Assembly: GCA_020438845.1 (NCBI GenBank)
Contig: JAGQTV010000103.1
Coordinates: 1-64,000 of the forward strand
Origin: Mycobacterium sp.
GTDB lineage: Bacteria > Actinomycetota > Actinomycetes > Mycobacteriales > Mycobacteriaceae
Reading direction: 5' to 3'
Length of the DNA stretch: 64,000 nucleotides
The first letter of the stretch is position 1. Each line of letters begins with the position of its first letter. The notes beneath the pieces are model-generated. The model was not told where the DNA came from, did not search any database, and worked only from the letters and a program-made list of their open reading frames with translations. The translations under genes and the position numbers were made by a program. Of this stretch, positions 41,381-54,046 are shown one piece after another.

Positions 41381-42416
41381 CGCCCGCTTCACACTCAGCG
41401 GTGCAGTAGCGTCCATTGACGCTGCTTCCATATCCAGGAACGCATTCGGTCCCAGCGATTTTCGGGTCGACCCGATTCGGTTTGCGGCCTTCGCGCGTTT
41501 CGTCCAGCAGGTCGAGGACGAGACGGGCGAACCGGGGCTGTGAGTTCGGCGTCTTGGCCCGGGCGAGCGCGACTCCGAGTTCCCCGGCCTGCGCTGCTAA
41601 TTCGCTGTCGAGGTCCCAGATCACTTCGATATGGTCGGCGACGAACCCCACTGGACAGACGATGACAGCTTTGGCCCCGGCCTCGGCAAGAGCGGAAAGA
41701 TGCTCGCTCACATCGGGTTCCAGCCACGGCACCTGTGGCGGTCCGGATCGCGACTGCCAGACGACGTCATAGTCGGGATACCCTGCGGCGGCCGCGACTA
41801 GCTCGGAGGCGTACAGCACCTGGCGCGGATAGAGACTCGACCCGCAGCGGTCGACGGCACGCAGCGGGATGGAGTGCGCGGTGAAAACCAACCGTGCCTC
41901 AGAACGCACTTCCTCCGGCAGGCTCCGGGCAGCCTCGGCGATTGCGTCGGCGAACATCTCAATGAGAAGCGGGTGGTCGAAGTACTGCCGCAGCTTGACC
42001 AACTCCGGCGCGCCGGAACCTACCGCGGCACGGGCCCGGGTGATGTCCTCCTGGTACTGCGCACATCCCGAATAGCCACCCCAGGCCGACGTGCTGAAAA
42101 CCGCTGCCCGCGTGATCCCGTCGGCCGCCATTGCCGCAACAGTGTCCTCTGCGAACGGATCCCAGTTGCGGTTGCCGAAATACACCGGTAGGTCGTCGCC
42201 GCGCTGGGCGAGTTCGACGCGGATCTCGTCGATCAACGCCCGGTTGATGGCGTTGATCGGTGACACACCGCCGAAGTGCAGGTAGTGCTCAGCGACCGAT
42301 TCCAGACGCTCCCGTGGGATTCCGCGGCCTCGAGTGACGTTCTCCAGGAACGGCATGACGTCGTCCGGACCCTCCGGCCCGCCGAACGAAAGCAGCAGCA
42401 GTGCGTCGAACTCCAT
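41346..42416 (-). CDS. hemH: Ferrochelatase
   Basis: Inserts Fe2+ into porphyrin in the last step of haem or coproporphyrin-dependent synthesis, 356 residues. The start [20 protein letters not shown], the [15 protein letters not shown] region and the FTAHSIP catalytic His segment are typical. The C-terminal tail carries Cys at 325, 338 and 342 (RYCTAEC), in keeping with mycobacterial enzymes that hold a [2Fe-2S] cluster; an exact ligand assignment is not possible here. Its ATG shares a base with the inhA stop (TAATG), so fabG1-inhA-hemH is one operon. Confidence 0.96.
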   Translation of the reverse strand: MEFDALLLLSFGGPEGPDDVMPFLENVTRGRGIPRERLESVAEHYLHFGGVSPINAINRALIDEIRVELAQRGDDLPVYFGNRNWDPFAEDTVAAMAADGITRAAVFSTSAWGGYSGCAQYQEDITRARAAVGSGAPELVKLRQYFDHPLLIEMFADAIAEAARSLPEEVRSEARLVFTAHSIPLRAVDRCGSSLYPRQVLYASELVAAAAGYPDYDVVWQSRSGPPQVPWLEPDVSEHLSALAEAGAKAVIVCPVGFVADHIEVIWDLDSELAAQAGELGVALARAKTPNSQPRFARLVLDLLDETREGRKPNRVDPKIAGTECVPGYGSSVNGRYCTAECEAGANSARPTSGSR

Positions 42417-43225
42417 TACAGCAGCTGGGTGCTGGCGCCACCGTCGGCATAGATGACCGTTCCGGTGGTGGCGGGTAGCCAGTCCGAGAGCAGGGCACAG
42501 ACCGTCTTGGCGACTGGGGTCGGATCTTTCATATCCCAGCCCAGCGGCGAGCGCTGGTCCCAGCCCTCCTCGAGCATCTGCATCTCGTCCTTGAACTGGT
42601 CGCCGAGCGCGCCACCCATGATCGCGCTCATGGCCAGGGTACGGATCGGTCCTGCCGCAACAAGGTTGGACCGAACGCCCACCTTGCCGGCCTCGCGGGC
42701 GACGAAGCGGTTGACCGACTCCAACGCGCTCTTGGCCACAGTCATCCAGTTGTACGCGGGCATCGCCCGGGTCGGGTCGAAGTCCATCCCGACGATTCCG
42801 CCGCCCGGGTTCATGATCGGCAGGACCGCCTTGGCCAGGGACGCATACGAGAACGCAGAGATCTGGATGCCCTTGGCGACGTCCTCGTAGGGAGCGTCGA
42901 AGAACGGGTTGATACCCATTCCGCTCGGCGGCATGTAGCCGATCGAGTGCACCACACCGTCGAGTTTGTTGTCTTCCCCGATCACCTCGGTGACCCGAGC
43001 CGCCAGGCTGTCCAGGTGCTCGGAGTTCTGCACGTCCAATTCCAGCAACGGGGCGGGCTGGGGAAGCCGCCCGATGATCCGCTGGATCAGCTTCATTCGG
43101 TCGAACCCGGTGCAGACGATCTCCGCGCCGGCCTCCTGAGCCACTTTCGCGATGTGGAACGCGATCGACGAGTCCGTGATGATCCCCGTGACGAGGATGC
43201 GCTTGCCTTCGAGAAACCCTGCCAT
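42416..43225 (-). CDS. inhA: NADH-dependent enoyl-ACP reductase InhA
   Basis: The FAS-II enoyl reductase and isoniazid target, 269 residues, the same length and numbering as M. tuberculosis InhA. The NADH loop [13 protein letters not shown] is at 14-26 with I21; S94 lies in HSIGYMPP; catalytic Y158 and K165 lie in YNWMTVAK. Residues changed in common resistance (I21, S94) are wild type. The start at ATG 43225 is fixed by AAAGGA five bases upstream; a longer frame is a read-back into the fabG1 end. It follows fabG1 by 11 bases and is upstream of hemH. Confidence 0.98.
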   Translation of the reverse strand: MAGFLEGKRILVTGIITDSSIAFHIAKVAQEAGAEIVCTGFDRMKLIQRIIGRLPQPAPLLELDVQNSEHLDSLAARVTEVIGEDNKLDGVVHSIGYMPPSGMGINPFFDAPYEDVAKGIQISAFSYASLAKAVLPIMNPGGGIVGMDFDPTRAMPAYNWMTVAKSALESVNRFVAREAGKVGVRSNLVAAGPIRTLAMSAIMGGALGDQFKDEMQMLEEGWDQRSPLGWDMKDPTPVAKTVCALLSDWLPATTGTVIYADGGASTQLL

Positions 43226-43236
43226 ATCAGTCCTTT

Positions 43237-44007
<771 letters not shown>

Positions 44008-44090
44008 TCACCGCTGCGACCCCGAAATCAGGCTCCCGGGCTTTCCGGGCTGTCGAAATCGACGTAGCGGCGCGCCGCACTCGGTCTGTG

Positions 44091-44114
44091 CCGCCCAAAT
44101 GTCGGTTTGGGCGG
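44091..44114 (-). terminator. Hairpin after the VWA gene
   Basis: CCGCCCAAA (44091-44099) pairs perfectly with TTTGGGCGG (44106-44114) around a six-base loop, five bases after the VWA stop codon. No U-tract follows. It would separate the moxR operon from the fabG1 promoter. Confidence 0.65.
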
Positions 44115-44118
44115 GAAA

Positions 44119-45132
44119 TCAACCGGGGAGTTGGCGGTTGATCACCAGAGCGGCCACCGCAGCCAGCGCCAGCAGCAGCGCCCCCAGCCGAAGCCAACCG
44201 ACACTGGCGTCACCCTTGACGGTCTCGTAGCCGATCTGATCCTGGACCTGGGTGAAGACCTGCTTCAGCTGTTCGAGGTTCTCCGCGCTGTAGTGATTGC
44301 CGTCAGAAAGTTCGGCGATCTTCTTCAGGGTTTCCTCGTCCACGGGCACCGGCTGACGCTGGTCGTTGATCTCCACGTACCCGTAGGGCGTGCCGAACGA
44401 GACCGTGGAAATCGGGATGCCCTGGTCCTTGGCGGTCCGTGCAGCCGTGAAGGCACCCTTGGGGTTGTCCGGGTTGGACGGCACGGTCTCCTTGCCGTCG
44501 GACATCAGCACGATGTGCCCAGGCGGGGCCTGGCCGTCGTCGCCCCCGCCGATGACTGCCCCGACGGTGGAGATGGCCTGCAGTGCGGTGAAGATCGCCT
44601 CACCGGTGGCGGTGCGGTCGGCCAGCTGCAACTTGCCCAGCGCGATCTTGGTCGGCTCCCGATTGGTCGTCGGCGACACCAGGACGGTCGCGGTTCCGGC
44701 GTACGCGATGAGGCCGAGGTTAATGCCGGGGGTGAGCTGGTCGGCGAACTGCTTGGCGGCCTCTTCCGCCGCCGCCAATCGGCTCGGCTCGACATCGGTG
44801 GCCCGCATGGACTGCGACACGTCGATGACGAGCATCACCACAGCACGGTTGCGCGGGACCCGGACCTCGTTGCGGGGCCCCGCCATGGCGACGGTCAGCA
44901 TCACCAGCGAGCAGAGCAGAAGTATTGCCGGCAGGTACCGCCAGCGGTTAGGGCGCTTGGGAGCAACGCTTTCCAGCAATTCCATGTTGGCGAACCGCAG
45001 GATGCGCTTCCGACGGGCGAACTGAACGAAGACGTAGTACCCGGCCAGTGCCGCGACGCCCAGCAACAGCAGGAAGAACCAGGGATGGGCGAAGTCGGTC
45101 AGCGACATCGGCCCGAACAACGGCAGCGTCAT
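44119..45132 (-). CDS. VWA-domain membrane protein (BatA/BatB type)
   Basis: A 337-residue membrane protein. Two helices at about 17-37 and 66-84 and one at 313-333 flank an exposed von Willebrand A domain. The metal-binding MIDAS is DVSQS (D104, S106, S108) with a further T in MRATDV and D in VLMSDGKE. Such proteins follow MoxR and DUF58 genes and are thought to be insertion or assembly partners of MoxR AAA+ chaperones. It is the last gene of the MoxR1-DUF58-VWA operon, corresponding to Rv1481. Confidence 0.93.
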   Translation of the reverse strand: MTLPLFGPMSLTDFAHPWFFLLLLGVAALAGYYVFVQFARRKRILRFANMELLESVAPKRPNRWRYLPAILLLCSLVMLTVAMAGPRNEVRVPRNRAVVMLVIDVSQSMRATDVEPSRLAAAEEAAKQFADQLTPGINLGLIAYAGTATVLVSPTTNREPTKIALGKLQLADRTATGEAIFTALQAISTVGAVIGGGDDGQAPPGHIVLMSDGKETVPSNPDNPKGAFTAARTAKDQGIPISTVSFGTPYGYVEINDQRQPVPVDEETLKKIAELSDGNHYSAENLEQLKQVFTQVQDQIGYETVKGDASVGWLRLGALLLALAAVAALVINRQLPG

Positions 45133-45175
45133 CGGCGATCCTGAGTCGTGGCGGCGGAGATCTGACTACCCGGCT

Positions 45176-46150
45176 TCACTGGCTGCCCGCCAAAGCCCCG
45201 CGCCGCCGTGAGGCCACAAAGCGCACGATGTCGGCGATCCAGTCCCGGTCGGTGCGCAGCGTCATCAACGGCGCCCCACACCTCCGCAAGGTGCGGGCCA
45301 CCTCCTCGCGGTGAGCGGCGGCCGCGCGGGCGAAGTCGTCCCGCAGTTGCGCGTCGATGGTGAACTCCCGGGTCACGCCGGTCTCGGTGTCCTGCAGGAT
45401 CACATCCCCGACGTCGGGCAGTTCCACGTCCCGTGGGTCGAGCACCTCGATGCCGAGCACCTCGTGGCGGGCAGCGATCGCTCGGAGCGGACGCATCCAG
45501 TTGATCGGGCCGAGGAAGTCGCTGATAACGACCGCCATCCCCCGACGGCGTTCCGGGCGGCGCAGCGCATCGATGGCGGCGGCCAGGTCGCCGCGCACCC
45601 CCAGCGGCGCCCGCGGGCAGGTGGCGATGGCCCGGAGCAGGCTCTGCTCGTGCTGTCGACCGGACCGGGCGGGAACGCGGATGACGTCCCGGCCGTTGGT
45701 GACCAGCGCACCGAGCCGGTTGCCGCCACCGCTGTTCAGATAGGTGATCGCCGCGGCGGCGGCCACCGCGAGGTCGCGCTTCTCGCACCCGACGGTGCCG
45801 AAGTCCAGGCTGGCCGACATGTCGACCACCATCCAGGTTTCCAACTCGCGGTCGGCGATCATCTGCCGAACGTGCGGATGGGTGGTGCGGGCGGTGACCG
45901 ACCAGTCCATGCGGCGGACGTCGTCGCCGGGTTGATACATCCGCGAATCGCCCGGCTCGGAGCCGGGACCGGGGATCAGCCCGAGGTGGTTGCCCTGCAA
46001 CACACCATCGAGGCGACGCTTGACGGTGAGCTCCAGAGTGCGAAGCGCCGCCGAGAGCTTGGCATCACCGATCTCACCGCGCTCGAAGGAAGGCGGGTGG
46101 ACTGCCTGCGGCGGACCGGCCGCCTCGAAGGCGGAAGCGGAGTCGCTCAC
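45176..46150 (-). CDS. DUF58 protein of the MoxR operon
   Basis: A 324-residue protein with a DUF58 motif YQPGDDVRRMDWSVTART at about 72-89 and a VWA-like second half (MVVDMSASLDFG). It has no membrane helix. DUF58 proteins serve as adaptors between MoxR ATPases and VWA partners. It starts with GTG 46150, overlapping the moxR1 stop as GTGA, and precedes the VWA gene by 43 nt. It corresponds to Rv1480. Confidence 0.92.
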   Translation of the reverse strand: MSDSASAFEAAGPPQAVHPPSFERGEIGDAKLSAALRTLELTVKRRLDGVLQGNHLGLIPGPGSEPGDSRMYQPGDDVRRMDWSVTARTTHPHVRQMIADRELETWMVVDMSASLDFGTVGCEKRDLAVAAAAAITYLNSGGGNRLGALVTNGRDVIRVPARSGRQHEQSLLRAIATCPRAPLGVRGDLAAAIDALRRPERRRGMAVVISDFLGPINWMRPLRAIAARHEVLGIEVLDPRDVELPDVGDVILQDTETGVTREFTIDAQLRDDFARAAAAHREEVARTLRRCGAPLMTLRTDRDWIADIVRFVASRRRGALAGSQ

Positions 46151-47274
46151 CGACCGTTAGCGCCCGCCGGCGGCATGCCCGGCGCCGGGGCGCCGATGGG
46201 GGGCACCGAATGACCTTGCTGCGGAACGGCATTCACCTGTGGAAGCCCGACGGTCTGCAGGATTCGGGCGATCACCGTCTCGGCCTTGACATCGTCGGCC
46301 AACGCGTCATAGGTCAACACCAACCGGTGGCGCAGCACGTCGGGAATCACGTCGATGACGTCCTGCGGCACCACGTAGTCACGGCCGCGCACCAGGGCCA
46401 ATGCCCGCGAGGCGGCGATGATGCCCAGCGAGGCGCGCGGCGAGGCACCGAACGCCACCCACGCTTTGACGTCGGGCATACCGAACTGCTCCGGGCGCCG
46501 GGTAGCGGTCACCACACGCACCACGTAGTCGACCAGTGCGTGGTGGACGAAGTTGTTGGCGGCCACATCCTGCAGTCGCAGCAGGTCGCCGGTGTCGAGC
46601 ACCTGCTTGGGTTCGGGCGGGGTGACGCCCATCCGGTAAATGATCTCGCGCTCCTCCTCCGGAGAGGGGTACTCGACGTTGATCTTGAACAGGAAGCGGT
46701 CGCGCTGCGCCTCGGGCAGCGGATAGACGCCCTCGTTCTCGATCGGGTTCTGGGTCGCCATCACGAGGAACGGCTTGGGCAGCGGATAGGTCTTGCCGCC
46801 GATGGAGATCTTGCGCTCGGCCATGACCTCCAGCAGGGCGGACTGCACCTTCGCCGGCGCGCGGTTGATCTCGTCGGCGAGTAGGAAGTTCACCACCACC
46901 GGGCCGAGTTCGATATCGAACTCCTCACGGCCCTGGCGGTAGATGCGGGTGCCGATGATGTCGGTGGGCACCAGGTCGGGGGTGAACTGGATGCGGGCGA
47001 ACGTACCGCCGACCACCTTGGCGAAGGTCTCCACGGCCAGCGTCTTCGCGACGCCGGGAACGCCCTCGAGCAGTACGTGCCCCTTGGCCAGCAGGCCGAC
47101 CAGGATCCGCTCGACGAGCTGATCCTGGCCCACGATGATGCGTTTGACCTCGAAGATGGCCCGCTCCAGGGTGTGCACCTCAGCGGCCAGCCCGTTGCCG
47201 CTGGACGGCAACACTGCTGTGGTTCCACTCGGGCTGGCTCCACTCGGGCCGGGGTAGCCTCCGGGTGACGTCAT
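46147..47274 (-). CDS. moxR1: MoxR-family AAA+ ATPase MoxR1
   Basis: A 375-residue chaperone-like ATPase. I start it at ATG 47274 with GGAGGA five bases upstream; the 17 further residues in the open frame are not supported. Walker A is GVPGVAKT at 71-78 and Walker B is LLADEIN (D134, E135), with the sensor segment MATQNPIENEG. N- and C-terminal tails are Pro/Gly-rich. It heads the operon with DUF58 and VWA genes. A 138-base gap with no clear terminator separates it from ripB upstream. Confidence 0.95.
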   Translation of the reverse strand: MTSPGGYPGPSGASPSGTTAVLPSSGNGLAAEVHTLERAIFEVKRIIVGQDQLVERILVGLLAKGHVLLEGVPGVAKTLAVETFAKVVGGTFARIQFTPDLVPTDIIGTRIYRQGREEFDIELGPVVVNFLLADEINRAPAKVQSALLEVMAERKISIGGKTYPLPKPFLVMATQNPIENEGVYPLPEAQRDRFLFKINVEYPSPEEEREIIYRMGVTPPEPKQVLDTGDLLRLQDVAANNFVHHALVDYVVRVVTATRRPEQFGMPDVKAWVAFGASPRASLGIIAASRALALVRGRDYVVPQDVIDVIPDVLRHRLVLTYDALADDVKAETVIARILQTVGLPQVNAVPQQGHSVPPIGAPAPGMPPAGANGR

Positions 47275-47412
47275 CAACTTCCTCCACAAACTTGGATGGC
47301 ACGACCAGTCGGTGCCCGCACACAACTATTCCAGGCGTTTCGAAATCCGTCGACGTGGCCCGTTCCTCGGCGTGGCCCAGGCCGGGGTATCCGGGGTCAG
47401 GGTGCCGGGCAC

Positions 47413-48123
47413 TCAGGTTTCGATGATGCGCGTCAGATAGGGCGTCATCCCGGCGGTACGAACCGGGCTGACGGTGACCCGACCGGCTGCCGAGGAGGCC
47501 TCGAGCATCTGACCGTTGCCCAGATAGAGGGCGACGTGCTGGGTTCCGCCCGGTCCGTAGAAGATCAGATCGCCGCGCTTAGCCTGCGACGGCGTGACGT
47601 GCCGGCCTGCGGTGTACTGGTCACCGGAGTACTTGGGAATCTGGACCCCGACGCCGGCGAACGCGAAGCGGGTGAAGCCGGAACAGTCGTAGCCGACCTT
47701 GCCGGCGTCCTCTTCCACCCCGGCGCTCGGCCCGTTGATGGCACCACCGCCCCAGGAGTAGGGCACGCCCTGCTGAGAGGCGCCACGGCGGACGACGTAT
47801 TCCACGGCCTGCGGACCCCTGACCCGCCCGCCGGGTAATGACGTCGGGCTGCCGCCGATACCCAGGCCGGACAGGAACTTGCGGCCAAGATCCATGGTCG
47901 TCTGGGCGGCCTGCTGGGTGAACGCCAGCGACGCCTGGGCCATCGCAACCGGGTCTCCCGGAGCCCCGGCGCTGAGAATCTTGGGCAGGGTGGGATCCCA
48001 CGGGCCGTCCGCCGCCGCCGGCGACGCGGAGCCCAGCGCCAGCCCGGTCGCAACGACGAGGGGCCCCGCCGCCCGGAGAATCCGGGAGATTCGCAGGTTG
48101 CCGGACAGTGCTCTCTTCACCAT
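47413..48123 (-). CDS. ripB: Peptidoglycan endopeptidase RipB
   Basis: A secreted NlpC/P60 hydrolase cutting D-Glu-meso-DAP bonds, 236 residues. Residues ~1-39 form a signal peptide ending ASPAAADG. The catalytic domain has YDCSGF (C147) and TQHVALYLG (H196). ATG 48123 is chosen because GAGG lies six bases before it; the in-frame ATG at 48138 overlaps the ripA stop. Unlike RipA it lacks the long coiled coil. The ripA-ripB order is that of Rv1477-Rv1478. Confidence 0.95.
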   Translation of the reverse strand: MVKRALSGNLRISRILRAAGPLVVATGLALGSASPAAADGPWDPTLPKILSAGAPGDPVAMAQASLAFTQQAAQTTMDLGRKFLSGLGIGGSPTSLPGGRVRGPQAVEYVVRRGASQQGVPYSWGGGAINGPSAGVEEDAGKVGYDCSGFTRFAFAGVGVQIPKYSGDQYTAGRHVTPSQAKRGDLIFYGPGGTQHVALYLGNGQMLEASSAAGRVTVSPVRTAGMTPYLTRIIET

Positions 48124-48131
48124 GCCCCGCC

Positions 48132-49625
48132 TCACCATTCGATGTATCGCACGACGAACGGGGTCATGCCGCCGGTCCGCACCGGAGCGACACGCACAGT
48201 CGCGCCGGTATAAGGCGCTTCGAGCATCTGCCCGTTGCCCAGGTAGAGCGTCACGTGCTGGCTGCCACCCGGTCCGTAGAAGATGACGTCCCCGCGACGC
48301 ATCTGCGCCGACGGAATTTGGCGGCCCATCTGGTACTGCGAGCCCGAATAGTGCGGCAGCTTGATCCCGGCCCCGGCGAACGCGTAAAGGATCAGACCCG
48401 AGCAGTCGAAGCCCACCGTGCCCGCGCCCTCGTCGATGCCCCTACTCGGCCCGGAAGCGGTCCCTCCTCCCCACGAGTACGGGACGCCGATTTGCGCCAT
48501 TCCGCGCTTGATGACGTACTCGATGGCCTGGTTGCCGTACACGAACGGGATCTGGCCGTTGTTGATGCCCGTTGAGTCCGGCTTCAGAATGCCCAGCTTC
48601 TGCAGGAACTGCTTGCCCAGCTGCTGGGTGGTCTTCATCGAGTTCTGCGCGATCCCGAGAATCCCATTGATTATCTGGATCGGATCGCCGGACAGGAATG
48701 CGCTGGGCACCGCCGGCAGGGTGAGGTCCCACTCGGATGGCTTGCCGTAGGGAACCTTGACAGCGGCTGGATTACCTGAGGCCGGATTGGCACCGGCCGG
48801 ATTCGCGCCGTCCCACCGATCGGCGGCCGGACCCGAGGCCTTGGCGATCGCAGCCTCCTCAGCGACACCCCCTGCTACTGGGGCATCCGGTGAACCTGCA
48901 GCCACGGAACCCGGGATCGATGCAGCCGGGGCCGCCCACTCCTGTGCTGCCTGAAGCTTCTGCTGGGCGGTCTTGCGCTCGGCGGCAAGGCGGTCGATCT
49001 CGGCCTGCTGATCCCGGAAGGTCTGTTGGGCATTGCGCAGGGCTTCAACGGCCGCATCCTGACTGCCTTGGGCGTCTTTGACCGCTTGGTCTGCCTTCTG
49101 TTCCGCCAGCCTGGCCGAGGCATCCTTGTTCACGGCTTCGGTGCGGGCTCGGCGCAGTCCGACCAGCGCATTCTCCGAGCTCAGCGCCAGCGTCTGGCTG
49201 GCCGTCGCGGTGGAGACGATCTCGTCGGGGGTCCGCGCCATCACCAGCGAGGCCGACGGTCCGTTGACGTAGGTGGCGGCCGCGAATGTGTCGAATCGCT
49301 TCTGCGCCTCGGCAATTGCCGCGTTCGCGGCCTTAACCGCCTGCTGGCTGGCATCGACGTCCACATGTGCCTGGTCGGCGGTATCACGTGCGGTCTGCAC
49401 GTCCAGGATCGCCTTGTTGACGCTCTCCTGCTCGGCTTGGACCTTGGCAGCAATGTCTTCGAGGCGTTGGTTTGCCTCCGCTACGTCAGCGATCAGAGCG
49501 GCCAAACCGTCCGGTTCGGCGTGGGCCAGTCCGGAAGTCACCAGCCCGGGAAGCGTGAAAGTCATGGCGACGCTGAGAGCCAACGGGCAGACGGCTCTCA
49601 TGGGAGGTCTCATTCGACTTCTCAT
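48132..49625 (-). CDS. ripA: Peptidoglycan endopeptidase RipA
   Basis: A secreted septal hydrolase needed for daughter-cell separation, 497 residues. A signal peptide ends near residue 36 (GLAHA-EPDG). A long Ala/Gln coiled coil (about 40-240), which inhibits the enzyme until cleaved, is followed by a Pro/Ala linker and the NlpC/P60 domain with C408 (FDCSGL) and H457 (SQHVTLYLG). Expression of ripA in mycobacteria is under MtrA control; a possible MtrA site lies upstream at 49809-49824. The ripB gene follows directly. Confidence 0.96.
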   Translation of the reverse strand: MRSRMRPPMRAVCPLALSVAMTFTLPGLVTSGLAHAEPDGLAALIADVAEANQRLEDIAAKVQAEQESVNKAILDVQTARDTADQAHVDVDASQQAVKAANAAIAEAQKRFDTFAAATYVNGPSASLVMARTPDEIVSTATASQTLALSSENALVGLRRARTEAVNKDASARLAEQKADQAVKDAQGSQDAAVEALRNAQQTFRDQQAEIDRLAAERKTAQQKLQAAQEWAAPAASIPGSVAAGSPDAPVAGGVAEEAAIAKASGPAADRWDGANPAGANPASGNPAAVKVPYGKPSEWDLTLPAVPSAFLSGDPIQIINGILGIAQNSMKTTQQLGKQFLQKLGILKPDSTGINNGQIPFVYGNQAIEYVIKRGMAQIGVPYSWGGGTASGPSRGIDEGAGTVGFDCSGLILYAFAGAGIKLPHYSGSQYQMGRQIPSAQMRRGDVIFYGPGGSQHVTLYLGNGQMLEAPYTGATVRVAPVRTGGMTPFVVRYIEW

Positions 49626-49781
49626 TCGGCTGGGACTCCTAGCTTCACGACCTGTGCTTGACGAACGAACTGCGCTTCAACTGTTCGCCACAGGAGTAAC
49701 TGAGATCACATAAGTCACTCCAATAACAGTGGCGTCAATTGCACCGTACGTCACGTTTGTCGCAGACGAAACTAGAGGCAA

Positions 49782-49801
49782 GAATTACAAGTTTGTAATT
49801 C
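49782..49801. promoter_or_regulatory. Perfect 9+9 palindrome between Rv1476-like gene and ripA
   Basis: GAATTACAA and TTGTAATTC flank a GT centre. It lies 45 nt beyond the stop of the upstream gene and about 160 nt before the ripA start. It is AT-rich, unlike a terminator here, and looks like a dimeric-regulator site. No known protein can be assigned. Confidence 0.4.
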
Positions 49802-49808
49802 GAATGAT

Positions 49809-49824
49809 GTGACCGGAAAGTGAC
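49809..49824 (-). promoter_or_regulatory. Possible MtrA box of ripA
   Basis: On the minus strand two GTCAC words are in direct repeat with an 11-bp period (GTCACTTTCCGGTCAC). MtrA, which activates ripA in mycobacteria, binds GTCAC-type direct repeats of this spacing. Its location about 185 bp upstream of the ripA start is acceptable. Inference only. Confidence 0.4.
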
Positions 49825-49846
49825 CGGAACGCAATATCGGAGCCGG

Positions 49847-50410
49847 TTATCCGGCCTGTTCAGATGACGTTTTCGCAGGCTTTTGGCCCTTTGCCCACCG
49901 TTGCAGAACCCGGGTCGCGACGGCAGCCCCGGCCACCCCCAGGACGAGGACAATCGTGAATGCAGTCCAGGGAAAAATCGGGGTCTCCAACTGGTCCACG
50001 AAATCCTGCGTTCCCTGGACCGGATCGGGGGTCAATTTGACCAGATCCTGACCGGCTTCAAGCAGAGCCCGGTCATAGGTTGTGCTGTAACTGCCGGCCC
50101 AGCCCGGACTGACCACCAGCACCGTCGACCCCGGGTTGGCCTGGCCCACCTGCGTCGCGATGTCGCGCAGCGGGGTGTCGATCGGCGGGCTCTTCTCCAT
50201 GACGACGACCTTGAGATCGACGCCGCGGTCCTTGGCGTTGGCAACGACCTTCTGCAGCCCCGCCACATCGACAGAAGGGGCAGCGACGCCGTCGACGGCC
50301 ACGTCGGCCTTCACCTTGTCCATGCAGGTGTCCAACTGCGTCGACACCGGAAGCCCGACGGCGCTGCACACCTCCACCGGGATCCAGGTCGGGGCGTGCA
50401 GGTTCGTCAC
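49847..50410 (-). CDS. Small membrane protein, Rv1476-like
   Basis: A 187-residue protein from GTG 50410. The TNLHAPTWIPVEVC start and the core VVVMEKSPPIDTPLRDIATQVGQANPGST (in parts) resemble the TPM-like or TLP18-type exported domain; one C-terminal helix (IFPWTAFTIVLVLGVAGAAV) anchors it. Two Cys near the start and at residue ~29 could form a disulfide. Function unknown. The longer open frame (to 50527) reads through the acn upstream region and is not supported. It sits between ripA and acn as does Rv1476. Confidence 0.78.
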   Translation of the reverse strand: MTNLHAPTWIPVEVCSAVGLPVSTQLDTCMDKVKADVAVDGVAAPSVDVAGLQKVVANAKDRGVDLKVVVMEKSPPIDTPLRDIATQVGQANPGSTVLVVSPGWAGSYSTTYDRALLEAGQDLVKLTPDPVQGTQDFVDQLETPIFPWTAFTIVLVLGVAGAAVATRVLQRWAKGQKPAKTSSEQAG

Positions 50411-50508
50411 GATCCCAGACCGTACCGCGCCCGTCGACGGGAGGTGACAACACGCGCCGAGGGAGACCAGACTGGATTGCGGTCCTCTGCTGAGGGGGCA
50501 ACCTTTAA

Positions 50509-53385
<2,877 letters not shown>

Positions 53386-53436
53386 CCATCGAAGGCGCCC
53401 GGTGGTGAACGCGTATCTCTACTCGGGCATGCGAAT

Positions 53437-53481
53437 CAGCACGGCCACTGACGATCCGCCGGATCGTCAGTGGCCGTGCTG
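53437..53481. terminator. Perfect 20-bp bidirectional terminator stem
   Basis: The segments 53438-53457 and 53461-53480 are perfect complements around a GCC loop, and 53437/53481 extend the stem by one pair. It sits 52 bases after the acn stop and 37 bases after the stop of the small minus-strand ORF, so it serves both convergent transcripts. An AAATTTT run follows on the + side. Confidence 0.9.
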
Positions 53482-53516
53482 GAATGATGAAATTTTCCCT
53501 GGGATCGTCAGTAGGA

Positions 53517-53663
53517 TCAGTCGGCGATTTCCAAAACGCCTGCCCGCCACAGCAACCCGTAGAACTCGCGCATTGGAATGGCCACCACGCGGGTTGCGAC
53601 ATTGACCAGATCTGAATCGTTGAAGCCGGCCGCGGTGAAGGCGGCCGTCGCGAATGTTGTCAT
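53517..53663 (-). CDS. 48-residue ORF of the M-box unit
   Basis: A short frame with AGGAGAGAGCA directly before its ATG, five bases of spacing after AGGAGA. It encodes MTTFATAAFTAAGFNDSDLV then an Arg/Val stretch and a Trp-containing amphipathic end (REFYGLLWRAGVLEIAD). No membrane helix, Cys or metal motif is visible and I recognise no family. It lies downstream of an Mg2+ M-box and the 27-residue ORF, and upstream of a strong terminator, so its expression should rise when Mg2+ is low. In M. tuberculosis an M-box precedes Rv1535, a small protein of unknown function in the same syntenic block; homology is possible but unchecked. Confidence 0.7.
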   Translation of the reverse strand: MTTFATAAFTAAGFNDSDLVNVATRVVAIPMREFYGLLWRAGVLEIAD

Positions 53664-53708
53664 TGCTCTCTCCTAGCCGGTTCCTGGCCCGGCGAGCGCA
53701 CGACTAAT

Positions 53709-53792
53709 TCATGCGAAAAGCTTGCCGGGGAATGGATTTGACGAAATTGACATCCGGTACCCATCGGGATGGGGACTAACTCCAGGACTCAT
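53709..53792 (-). CDS. 27-residue ORF directly behind the M-box
   Basis: MSPGVSPHPDGYRMSISSNP followed by FPGKLFA. Its ATG is preceded by AGGAGGTGA, a near-perfect ribosome binding site, with seven bases of spacing. It is the first ORF after the M-box expression platform and ends 45 nt before the 48-residue ORF. It is Pro/Ser/Gly-rich with no hydrophobic segment. It could be a regulatory leader peptide that couples translation to the ORF behind, or a functional small protein. In-frame read-back to 53906 crosses the riboswitch and is not coding. Confidence 0.55.
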   Translation of the reverse strand: MSPGVSPHPDGYRMSISSNPFPGKLFA

Positions 53793-53816
53793 CTCGCCCT
53801 CACCTCCTCTCGGCCG

Positions 53817-53834
53817 GGACACCTTACTGTGTCC
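53817..53834 (-). promoter_or_regulatory. GGACAC-N6-GTGTCC inverted repeat in the M-box expression platform
   Basis: A perfect 6-bp inverted repeat 24 nt before the 27-residue ORF. Together with a second hairpin at 53854-53877 (core GACCG-TT-CGGTC) it forms the likely switching region between the aptamer and the ribosome binding site. As RNA it would be a hairpin; as DNA it could be an operator. Confidence 0.5.
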
Positions 53835-53880
53835 TAAGTTGGCAAAGCGGGAGTGCGTGACCGAACGGTCGAACGCATCC

Positions 53881-54040
53881 CTCTCGACGAAGTTTTGGCA
53901 CTGCACGGCGTACCCTGGTCAACACCGGGAGCCACCTGGGCTCAACCCTTAAGCCGGGAAGAGCTGTCCTGACCCGGGGCGTCTTTCGACGTTCAGGGTC
54001 AGTGGCCTTTGTCCGTACCGAAGCCTCACCTATCGAGATG
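53881..54040 (-). promoter_or_regulatory. M-box (ykoK) magnesium riboswitch
   Basis: Read on the minus strand, it carries the conserved M-box blocks in order: AGGTGAGGC (rc of 54023-54031), AAAGACGCC (rc of 53978-53986), GGGTCAGGACAG (rc of 53964-53975), and TACGCCGTGCAGTGCC plus AAAACTTCG (rc of 53888-53912). P1 is closed by TCTCGA (rc of 54033-54038) pairing with TCGAGA (rc of 53882-53887). An internal stem pairs CTGACCC with GGGTCAG (53969-54002) over a CGTC/GACG hairpin. M-boxes sense Mg2+ and switch off downstream genes when it is plentiful. Here the downstream genes are two small ORFs, not a transporter. Confidence 0.92.
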
Positions 54041-54046
54041 CTTACG

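Noticed and set aside
53969-54002. Free-standing terminator hairpin
   Set aside because: The CTGACCC/GGGTCAG stem is part of the M-box aptamer core.
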